A program made the translations under genes and the position numbers. Shown here piece by piece: positions 36,767 through 44,593 of a stretch of DNA of 64,000 bases. Location: contig CANMPP010000002.1 of the NCBI GenBank assembly GCA_947499735.1, positions 603,701 through 667,700 of the forward strand, read 5' to 3'. The notes under the pieces are model-generated. The model worked only from the letters and a program-made list of their open reading frames with translations, was not told where the DNA came from and searched no databases. The stretch comes from an uncultured Pelagimonas sp. GTDB taxonomy: Bacteria; Pseudomonadota; Alphaproteobacteria; Rhodobacterales; Rhodobacteraceae. The first letter of the stretch is position 1. The number at the start of each line of letters is the position of its first letter.

Positions 36767-36925
36767 ATGTTCGCTATCCTGATATCTTTGGCTCTGATCG
36801 CGCCCGAACCTGTGAACCTGATCTGCGAGGCCTCCATGCGTTGCTGTACCATGCCGAACGGTGCCACCTGCTGCGGCCATTCGAGCGGCAACGGCAAAGG
36901 TATTTCCGGTTGCGCATGTCAGTGA
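36767..36925 (+). CDS. Small Cys-rich exported peptide
   Basis: A 52-codon gene, four bases after the 523-residue exported protein and preceded by an AGGA ribosome-binding site. The first 17 residues are hydrophobic (MFAILISLALIAPEPV). The rest carries seven cysteines in 33 residues with paired Cys-Cys (CC at 26-27 and 35-36, CAC at 49-51) and Gly/Asn-rich spacers. It looks like a secreted, disulfide-knotted or metal-binding peptide; no family is recognised. Spacing suggests translational coupling with the upstream gene. Confidence 0.55.
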   Translation: MFAILISLALIAPEPVNLICEASMRCCTMPNGATCCGHSSGNGKGISGCACQ

Positions 36926-37337
36926 GAAGCTGGTGAATGTTTTGGAGCGCCGATGTCTGGAAATGGCTCATTTATGCGCTCAAGGTCCTCTAGAATCGCT
37001 CTGACGAGGTTTAGGCGAACACGGTGTAGCTCGCTCGTTGCCAAAGGTTGGCTGTCGTCCCAATCTTGATCCGAAACATCGGCATCCTTCTTGGAGTCAT
37101 CGACGTGAAGACGAAAAGTGTCCGTTGATCGCTCTCTTAGGAAGCTCTTGTGCTTTGCGCCGCTCAATTAGTTTCCCGTAGGATGCCAGATGACAGGCCA
37201 AGTCGCCAGCTTTTGCGGACATCTCGTTTTGAGAGATAGCTTAAGATTGTGCTTTTTCGATCCGGGTTTGGAGGCAGTGGCCATCTAAAGTAAAATATGA
37301 CATGCTTGGCAGGGTGTAGGTCAGATGACAACTTCAT
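36919..37337 (-). pseudogene. Relic of a DUF6538-type recombinase-associated gene
   Basis: The minus strand reads MKLSSDLHPAKHVIFYFRWPLPP from 37337, matching the start of the gene at 52936-53508 (which has GIFYFRWPLP). A frame change then leads to AGDLACHLASYGKLIE (partner: AGDLSRHLASCGRLIQ), and a third frame ends SDQDWDDSQPLATSEL (partner: SDADWDASQPRATIEL). At least two frameshifts break it. The integrase half that should follow to the left is absent. It marks the right end of an older integrated element. Confidence 0.75.
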
Positions 37338-37390
37338 CGTTTGTGTTCCACTTGATTGTCATGAAGTTATATCATTGATTTAGAACCAGC

Positions 37391-37416
37391 TGAAGGCAAG
37401 TGCCGTACCCGACACC
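37391..37416. other. Degraded tRNA-Cys-type attachment site
   Basis: TGAAGGCAAGTGCCGTACCC lies at the same place relative to the relic gene as the tRNA-Cys fragment (53576) does relative to its intact homologue. It aligns with TGGAGGCGAGTACCGGACCC at 44180. It is preceded in both places by a TGATTTAGAA-like stretch. I read it as the decayed attachment site of the older element. Confidence 0.45.
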
Positions 37417-37475
37417 ATCTATCCAGTTGAATACATAAATCCGCGTTTTCATGATCAATGCAGAGTTAAACGGAA

Positions 37476-37818
37476 TTATTGTATTGGTCGGCCAAATGCT
37501 TTCGCAGTGTCATAGTCGTTTGGTTCTGAGACTATTTTAGCTTGCCTTTGTATTTCATTCAACGGCTCGTTGATAACGCGTCGCTCTTCAGAGGGGTTTT
37601 TCCACGGTGTCTCGATTGATTGGAGCATCCTTGTTTTCTGCTCTCGAAAACTGTGTACATTCGCAGATGTTGCAAAAGCCGATAAAGGTGAGATCATCTT
37701 TCCAACCTATTTTTCGAACAAAGTCGGTGTCCTCACCTGGATAGATTTTTGTTTGTAAGGTTAGCGCAATTGGGCAATCGTTTAATTCAGAGCACAGCGA
37801 AAAAAATTGGCGACCCAA
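37476..37818 (-). pseudogene. Possible frameshifted hypothetical gene
   Basis: Two overlapping minus-strand frames read plausible protein: one (from 37818) with CSELNDCPIALTLQTKIYPGED and GFCNICECTQF, the other (to 37476) with ETPWKNPSEERRVINEPLNE. A single frameshift near 37600-37690 would join them. No family is recognised, and the stretch could also be noncoding. Confidence 0.25.
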
Positions 37819-37894
37819 TTTTTTAAACCCTTTGCCGAGGTCATCAATTCAGATCCGGCAAACTAACTGGCCTATTTTACCGCTGCTTGAATTT

Positions 37895-38260
37895 TCAATA
37901 TACGCATTCTAGCCCTATGCTCTGGCATTTCATCGATCGGCCTCTCGACGAATATAAATGAGTAACCTCTGGACGCGGTGAAACGCCTAGCACCCGTAAA
38001 GGAACACGCCCGCGAGCAAGAACGGTCAATTCCGAAGGCGCGACCCAGACTTCGTGGTGGCCACAGAAGACTGCCAACCCACCATCATAATAGAAGTTTC
38101 TTCTCAGAACGCTCCTAGGGACCGTTTGGAGTTGGATAGCGAGAAGCGCACCAATGGCAGTCACATCAAGATGCCGTGGGAGTGCAACGCCGTGCACAAC
38201 GATCAAGAACCACTCTGGAAACGTGCTCGCCGCGATGATCAAGCGCTCTTTCTTGAGCAA
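37895..38260 (-). CDS. Hypothetical protein
   Basis: A 121-residue open frame starting MLKKERLIIAASTFPEWFLIVVHGV. It has no recognised domain; its composition (one hydrophobic segment near 14-25, a His/Cys-containing centre VFCGHHEVWV and a basic C-terminus) is not decisive. The opposite strand is also open here. It is listed because it is the best frame between the relic at 37 kb and the acyltransferase pseudogene. Confidence 0.3.
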   Translation of the reverse strand: MLKKERLIIAASTFPEWFLIVVHGVALPRHLDVTAIGALLAIQLQTVPRSVLRRNFYYDGGLAVFCGHHEVWVAPSELTVLARGRVPLRVLGVSPRPEVTHLYSSRGRSMKCQSIGLECVY

Positions 38261-38387
38261 GAAACGCAGCGGGAAATCACGACCAGAAAGGTGATATCTT
38301 GCTTTCGATATCGCCGCCGCGCATGGGTCACATTGGGCGGCGAGATAAGTTTGATTTTGACGCGTTTGAGAAGATCAATCTCTCGAT

Positions 38388-40387
38388 TTAATTAATTTCA
38401 TTAACCCATATTTCCGACAGTCTTGCTGGTAGTAAGGTTTGCGCTGTTTGACTGCTAATGTGATCATCATCCTGATACATAGGAAGTCCTTCCAAGTTAG
38501 TAACTGAGCAGAGTTCATCGTTACAAAACAAATCGCTAAGTGGAAGGTAAACGACCCGCTCATAGCGATCGGCAATATCAGACAAAACCTGCTCAGCGCG
38601 TCCGGCTCTGGTCGTGTAGTCAGAAGTTGTTAACTTAGGTGGTGTGATCATCGAACCAAGCATTTCAGCGCGCGCTAAGTTAAGCGGAACATTCCAACCG
38701 ACTTCTGGAACCGATCCGACAATAACAACTCGGCGTCCAGTTGCCAAAATATCTTCAACTGTTGCTGTCAATCCAGCTTGAAATATAGCCGCATTTTGTC
38801 TGGACGGTGGCTGTGCATCTGGACTTCCTGACCACTCTAACAAGACGGGTGATCCGGCCTCTTGACGATAGCGCGATCCTTCAACAGATAGAGGCCAGCG
38901 CGCAGCGAGAATAACTGTCGGTGCATCTGTTCTATTTTGCAAAAACGTCCAGACGGATTGTACCATTTCGGTGCAATCTAGGCGTTCTGGAGATCGTCGA
39001 ATCTGCCGGATTGGAGGGCAAGCTATCGTCCCCGCGAAGAGGCCGCTCTGTCCTGCTTCTTGGGCCGCAATATCCAAACCGTACCGCATGGCCTCCGCAT
39101 GGCTGTCCCCCCAAAGCAAAAAGTCGATAGGTTCGCTGTTAATGTTTGGTGAACCAAGAAGACACAGCCCCTCCGATGGAAGCTTACCAGAACAATTCTG
39201 CCGGTCTGGGTTATCGTCTTGCGCCACATTTGCAATCGCGGCCACTTTTGGTGCAAAGCGGTTTGGCAAACCCTCCGTTACATGAAAAAACCCACCAATT
39301 GCAGTGATGGCCAAAAGCATAGCTGCAGCAAAGGACAATATGGTTTTTTGCGAAAAGCGTTCCGCTTTTGTGGCACGAAACGGTTGTTCGATGAATTTGT
39401 ACGAGAGCCAAGCGAATAGCAGGGATAGAATAACCGCACCAATGCTGAGTGGTAAGGGCAAATGCACATTGTCATGTACGATGCGCAAAAAGGCAAAAAT
39501 GGGCCAGTGCCAAAGATAGAGCGAATATGAGATTAACCCGATCCACACAAAAACCGGTTGCGAAAGGCTCTTGGTAACTGCGCTTCCTTGGGGGTTCGAT
39601 CCGACGTAAATTAATGCAGCGGTCCCCAAAACAGGGGGAAGCGCGGCCAATCCTGGAAAGGGTGTGCTGGAGCTGTAGACCATAGCAGGCACAAGGATTG
39701 CCGTGATGCCAGCAATGCTTAAGACCTCTCGTGACAGACGATGGCTTGGCGGTTGTATCCGCGACAATGCGAGGCATCGCTCCGATGCCAAGTTCCCAGG
39801 TGCGAAAGAAAATCAGGTAAAACACCCAATCTGGCCGCGATGGTAGCATTGCAATTGCCAAAACGAAGGATACTACAGATAAACCGATAACAACCCATAC
39901 TGTCTTTTTAAGCCCCAGCCATGCGATGGACATCGCTAGCATAGGCGGGAAGAACAGATAAAACTGCTCCTCCACCGCAAGCGACCAGGTGTGCAGAAGG
40001 GGGCAAATTCGGCAGCGGTCGTAAAATAATCTAATTTAAGTGTGAAATAGACGTTGGATAAGAACAGAGCCGCCGCCAAAGCGGATTGCCCTAGATCCTT
40101 TATTTCATTCGGCAGAAGTATAAACCATCCAAGCGCGAATGTGGTTATTATGACGGCGGTTAGAGCGGGAACTATACGCCGTGCACGCCTTTCGTAAAAT
40201 CTTATTAGAGAGAATTTTCTGTCTACGATTTCCGATGCGACAATTGTCGTGATGAGATATCCAGAAATAACAAGAAACACATCTACGCCGATGAACCCAC
40301 CCGTAATTCCAGGGAAGCCAGCATGATAAAAAACGACGGGTAAAATAGCGACGGCTCGAAGACCATCTATATCAGACGATACTTCAT
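38388..40387 (-). pseudogene. OafA/YrhL-type acyltransferase with SGNH domain, broken by three frameshifts
   Basis: The conceptual protein has an N-terminal acyltransferase-3 membrane domain (IDGLRAVAILPVVFYHAGF, FLVISGYLITTIV, LHTWSLAVEEQFYLFFP) and a C-terminal SGNH hydrolase domain (FLLWGDSHAEAMRYG, DDDHIS). Such proteins O-acetylate surface polysaccharides. Three one-base changes break it: a missing C near 40377 (frame lost just after MKYR), a missing C in a C-run near 39995, and an extra C near 39780. All involve C residues, so poor base calling or homopolymer slippage cannot be excluded, but as given the gene is inactive. Confidence 0.85.
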
Positions 40388-40772
40388 AGGTTGTTCTCGT
40401 GTTGTATTTTGGGTGCTGGGTAGAGCTGCAAATTAAAGAACTCCAAATTAAAATGTAAAATTTTCGACTTTTTGTTCGTGTAAATAATTAGGGTGAGGAA
40501 AAGGTTAATATGTCGGTAAAATTTTCTGGATATAGGATGGGGAATTGTTCTAAATTCTAAAATCGCCATTCTGGACCTGCGATTGTGATCGCACGACCGG
40601 CGGTCATATGATCGGCGGGCTTTATAGCAACTGCGTGTGTTGCGGGAAGCATCGGTACAGGCTGAAGGAGATCGTTGTTCCGTCAGGTTTGGGTGGCGTT
40701 TTCTGTGTCGAGATCCTCAGCGTCGAGCAAAGTGAAGGTGGTCAAGAGCTCGAATGGGTTGAACGCGCTGCC
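40388..40772. other. Gene-free stretch upstream of the mini-IS
   Basis: AT-rich up to about 40560, then of normal composition. Small open frames here show no domain, start signal or neighbour logic. I see nothing else in it apart from the likely promoter area of the acyltransferase pseudogene. Confidence 0.4.
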
Positions 40773-41062
40773 TGGACCTGTCACGGTTTGATGCCGCTCC
40801 TTTGATAGCATTTACTGCAACAAAGGAGACTGACCATGGGACTGAAGCGGACGGACGAATTCCGGCAAGATGCGGTGCGTATTGCGTTGATCAGTGGGCT
40901 GACGCGTAAGCAGGTTGCTTATGATCTGAGTGTCGGCATGTCGACGCTGAACAAGTGGATCACAGCATGCCGAGATACAGATATGTCGCTGAAGAGAATG
41001 ATCGGCTTCGGCGTGAGGTTCGCATTCTCAAGGAGGAGCGGGACAAAACCGCGACAGGTCCA
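40773..41062 (+). mobile_element. 290-bp internally deleted IS3-family element
   Basis: The left end TGGACCTGTCACGGTTT (40773-40789) and right end AAACCGCGACAGGTCCA (41046-41062) are inverted repeats matching at 16 of 17 bases. Between them lies only the start of an IS3-type orfA. The rest of orfA and all of orfB are missing: the text jumps from KEERD of orfA straight into the right end. It behaves like a MITE-sized derivative that could only move in trans. No clear target-site duplication was found. Confidence 0.75.
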
Positions 41063-41074
41063 ATCCCGAATTGA
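40836..41074 (+). pseudogene. Truncated IS3-family transposase OrfA
   Basis: It begins MGLKRTDEFRQDAVRIALIS and continues GLTRKQVAYDLSVGMSTLNKWI, the helix-turn-helix of IS3/IS911-type OrfA. After about 52 codons a one-base shift changes frame; the correct frame continues EENDRLRREVRILKEERD and then enters the terminal repeat and stops. A good ribosome-binding site (AAAGGAG) precedes the start. It is not functional as a transposase. Confidence 0.8.
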
Positions 41075-41902
41075 CCCAAGGCGGTGCCTTCGCGTGCAGC
41101 TAAGTAACTCAAATATTCTCGTTAATTCAGTGACCTATGCCGGACCATATTATATTAAAATCTACATTGACGATTTGCCGTAAAAAAACACTAGAATTTC
41201 AACCAGAAAAGCCCTGCAAAAAGAGAATTCCTCCCTTGATGAAATAATTCAATAGTTGATTGTAAAATCAATAATGTGTCATTGAGGGTGGAATATGAAA
41301 CTCGGTTTACTCTTTGGCGCAGTCTTGGCACTCGCGTCAGCTGCGTCTCCCAAATCGACTACGCCATTCTGCTTTGTCTGGCTGGTCCGATTCAATAGAA
41401 TGTGCCCATGCCCACGCCGTGTTCATCAGGCGGATCATGCCTTGGCTGATCGAGCGGCCCTTGCAAATATGGCGCTGTCTCATGGATGTTTCTGAGTTCG
41501 CGCCATTGCAAAGCCTGACGCCCAAAATCTGGGACGCCAGCATCTTGACAGGTCAGATGCCTGATCGTTTCATTCTGGTCCAGGTGCTTGAAGACCGCGC
41601 CGATATCGACATTAGTGGTCTGGAACTCAATTTTGTGCGTTCAATCGGTGTCTGGGATGTTCCGCATTATAGACATCGCGAACGGGGTCGCGCCGATGAT
41701 TGTTCCGAAAGTTACAATATGTACCTTGGAACCTACGGGACGCAGGGCGAATTCGGATGGCAAAGCACGACGCCCGCAGCTGCTCCGCAATGGGTTTTAC
41801 CATCACGGCAGTGTTCATCGTCAAACTGGCGGTGCGGTCGGTGTCGGTGTAGAATGGGAAATCAAGAGGGCAAGCACGGGTATGAGTGGGGGCCTGTTAG
41901 GG
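41063..41902. other. Degenerate region without a convincing gene
   Basis: A signal-peptide-like start (MKLGLLFGAVLALASAA) occurs at 41295, but the frame ends after 66 codons. Neighbouring plus-strand frames (to 41979 and 42253) are long yet show no recognisable family and overlap antisense to each other's best parts. I interpret it as eroded sequence of an old insert. Confidence 0.3.
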
Positions 41903-42259
41903 CTATTCACCGATGTTTTTCATACGTGCCGCAATATCGCCTGCGATATGCTCATGCAACGCGGCTTGCTCATCCCTAGGCGAGCCGAACTTCGGATTTC
42001 TACGGCGGATGCGGTTGGCGAGCCAGATGAGAACGCGCGCGGCCGGGTCTTCGGTTTTCACCGGGAACGGCGCAAGGTATTTCTCCTCGAGTACGGCAAC
42101 CAATTCGGCATTCTTGCTTCGATGGTTTGCCTCGGCCGCGAGGCGTATACGCTCACGCAACCCATCGGGCAATCGCACGATGAACTTATCCTGACTTTTT
42201 GCGCGGCTTTTGCTATACTGGCAACATGCTATAAATTTTATTTGATACAATAGTGGCAT
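41903..42259 (-). CDS. Arc-family ribbon-helix-helix DNA-binding protein
   Basis: Up to 118 residues. KFIVRLPDGLRERIRLAAEANHRSKNAELVAVLEEKYL (about 25-62) is a textbook Arc/MetJ ribbon-helix-helix domain, as in phage and plasmid repressors. A 55-residue tail follows, with no known domain. The true start may lie nearer to the KSQDKF segment, since the first 20 residues are atypical. It could be a regulator left from the element that carried the decayed integrase next to it. Confidence 0.7.
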   Translation of the reverse strand: MPLLYQIKFIACCQYSKSRAKSQDKFIVRLPDGLRERIRLAAEANHRSKNAELVAVLEEKYLAPFPVKTEDPAARVLIWLANRIRRRNPKFGSPRDEQAALHEHIAGDIAARMKNIGE

Positions 42260-42300
42260 GGAGCCACCCTTCAGGGGTAACTTGATTTAGGGGGCCATGA

Positions 42301-42845
42301 ATGAACAGTCGAAAAGCTATGCAGTTTCGGATTCCACAAGACCTTAAAGAATGAGCGAAGCAGAAACCGATCGCAATGGGCCTTCCAAAACTTTGAAGTG
42401 ATCCGGGCATTCTGCTCTTCAAAAAGCAGAGCGGCGGCTGGGAACCTTGGCCAGATGACGTTCGCGCCGAGTTCGAAGCGCTGGCTTCATATCGGGCTCG
42501 GCTGCTCTATGAGCTTTGCGTTGAAACAGGCCAGCGCTTCAGGAAGCGTTGGACGCGGCACTACACTGGTCGTTGCTCATGCTGACAAGCCACCGCGCGA
42601 CCAATCGCTGGTCATATCGCGGCGCTTCGTAGGTCATTCGAAAGATCAGGCATCGGGGCGTTGGATTTCGACATTCACCGCTGGTGCTACAACGCGGCCT
42701 GCGAACTGGTCGAAGCGGTATGCAATGACGAACTGGTGGCCGCAATCGCCGAGCAAAGCCCAAGATGGTCGCGCATTACACCCAGAAAATCTGTCAGCGA
42801 GTGTGGGCAATCGAAGCTCAGAGTCGCCGCAAAAAAGTCATGACA
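42301..42845 (+). pseudogene. Decayed tyrosine recombinase (C-terminal half)
   Basis: Fragments in different frames read like the catalytic domain of a phage-type integrase: WEPWPDDVRAEFEALASYRA then LLYELCVETGQR (the first catalytic Arg region), later FDIHRWCYNAACELVEAVC and DELVAAIAEQS, and finally KMVAHYTQKICQRVWAIEAQ (the catalytic Tyr in HYTQ). Several frameshifts and the lost HxxR segment make it nonfunctional. It is a different integrase from the one at 51929-53508. Confidence 0.6.
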
Positions 42846-42910
42846 CTCTATCTTGGTGTCGCAAATTCTGTTCGTCTTCGCTTGAAAGAGAGGGTGACCG
42901 AAGGAATCCC

Positions 42911-43906
42911 TTATGCTGCATTGTTCGGCGGAATTTCCATCAGTTCGGATATTTTACCTTGTATTGAGGCTCGCTCATTTGGATCTCTCGTAGTGGCCAA
43001 ATCGATGAGATTTTTTAAAATGCTCTCGTTTACACTATGGATTGTCGCGCTCGATACGGGGGCGGTCTTCGTTGGATCAAGACTGTATCCAAAATTGGCA
43101 AAGTCTTCTGAATAAACCTTTTGTATAAGGTCAATGGTTTTTTGCCCCAAAAAGTCAGAAACACCCTCAAGCTTTCCTGAGCCTGTGCTGTGTTTTAAGT
43201 GGGAAGAAATGCCGATTCCAAAATCTCCTAGAAATCGTTGAATTTCATCGAAATTTTCCAAGTTCCCGATGAAGTCGTAGTCTATTAGTCCAAGAGAAAG
43301 GTTATTTTTTTGCAAAGCAAAATGCTGATCCACTTGAAGTGGATTATCATCCAGAACGCACTCCAACACATAATCCATGCTAGGGCGAGAGCCTTTATCA
43401 AAACCGTAACGCTCGCACAGGATTTTCCAAACATGTGCATCTCGCTTTGGCCTTTCTATCTTGTCTCTGTAGGCGGAGAGGAACCGAGTATATGGATTAC
43501 GTGAAATACCAAACTTTGTCAGGCTGGCTACACTCTCGACGTTTTTTTTGACTGTATACAAGTTGTTTTCAAATGGTCCAGAAACCTTGTCGTGAGGATT
43601 TGAGTTCTCTTGGAAAGTTTCTGGAGAAGAAGAGATCCATATTGACTTTTTGATAGTTGTGCATGCAACCTTCGCGTTGCTCACGAACAGAAGCGGATAG
43701 TGTTTAGGGAAGTATAAGGTCTGTGCAATTTTGAACTCGATATCGCCGTATCTGTTAAATTCTGACATTTCTCTCACGAAGCTTCCAATTAGCTTTATAT
43801 ACGCCCCATCAGGGCGATCAGGACTTTTCATGTCACAGGGTGGTGTGACAGGTTGCATCAAACTTCGGTTTGCATAGCAGTGCTCGCTTCGTCGTTCAAC
43901 ACCCAA
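42911..43906 (-). CDS. Sulfotransferase family protein (Sulfotransfer_2 type)
   Basis: 331 residues. The 5'-phosphosulfate loop LLFVSNAKVACTTIKKSIW and the 3'-phosphate site GISRNPYTRFLSAYRDKI are the two PAPS-binding motifs of Golgi-type carbohydrate sulfotransferases, which have bacterial relatives. It would transfer sulfate from PAPS to a glycan. The N-terminal 45 residues are not conserved and the start may be one of the internal Met codons (residues 17, 26 or 48). It lies between an integrase relic and an attachment site, so it is probably island cargo, perhaps for surface polysaccharide variation. Confidence 0.75.
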   Translation of the reverse strand: MGVERRSEHCYANRSLMQPVTPPCDMKSPDRPDGAYIKLIGSFVREMSEFNRYGDIEFKIAQTLYFPKHYPLLFVSNAKVACTTIKKSIWISSSPETFQENSNPHDKVSGPFENNLYTVKKNVESVASLTKFGISRNPYTRFLSAYRDKIERPKRDAHVWKILCERYGFDKGSRPSMDYVLECVLDDNPLQVDQHFALQKNNLSLGLIDYDFIGNLENFDEIQRFLGDFGIGISSHLKHSTGSGKLEGVSDFLGQKTIDLIQKVYSEDFANFGYSLDPTKTAPVSSATIHSVNESILKNLIDLATTRDPNERASIQGKISELMEIPPNNAA

Positions 43907-44593
43907 GTGTGAGCGCGCCGCGTGAACTTATCCGCATTGTTTAGATCAACAAATAGTCCGTTGAATCTCACCGGCAGGGCATCAAGATGCCAACCCATTG
44001 CACCCATAAAATACCTCTGAAGGTGAAGACAGCCAAAGACCAAAGTCGCTGGCTAAATCCATGACGCCAAGTCCTGTTCTCTGGTACGAAAACGAACAGA
44101 ATAAAACAGAATGTTTAGACATTTTCTTAGACGCTATTTCAAGTTGAAGCGAAAAGCGCGCTAAGTGATTGAAATTATATGGAGGCGAGTACCGGACCCG
44201 CTGCCATTTTTCTAAGCCACTGGAAGGCTTGAACAATCGAGTGCGAGGTTGAGTTGTGTGTCGCACTTCGTGTTACACTTATGCTGTCAGGGCCGCGTTT
44301 CTGTCAACCGCCCGGTGTCTTCTCAGGTGGCCTTCCAAGACTTCCTTAGCGTGAATTGTTTGGAACTTGGCCTGTTCTTCTGTCCATTAGTGGGGGTGGG
44401 TCTCGACCCGCGTTTCTTTATCTCTAGAGGTGGCCCGGATGCGAACCTCCGGCGCTACTTCTGCCCTACAGTGGTGCCGGGTTGCGAGGCGGGGCGTATC
44501 CCTGCCTGCGCGGGTGGTTATGGGGGAAGTTGGTGCGTGGCTGTGTGTGGATTGATCTACGAAAAAATGTTTCGGAAAATCTTGATGTGCGTC
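43907..44593. other. Left border of the STAND/polymerase element, with direct-repeat attachment site and arm-like repeat
   Basis: No gene is supported. At 44179-44196 the 18 bases ATGGAGGCGAGTACCGGA are identical to 53575-53592, the acceptor end of the tRNA-Cys fragment. Sixty bases further in, 44256-44279 matches 53514-53537 at 21 of 24 positions (GTGTGTCGCACTT...TTACACT against GTGTGTCCCACTT...TCACACT) in the same orientation. The core site plus arm-like repeat at both ends defines the element's borders (inference). A plus-strand frame at 44249-44632 has no domain. Confidence 0.55.

Noticed and set aside
41314..42253. Two overlapping 221-codon plus-strand frames
   Set aside because: They overlap each other in different frames and run antisense to the Arc-type gene, and neither shows a recognisable family.
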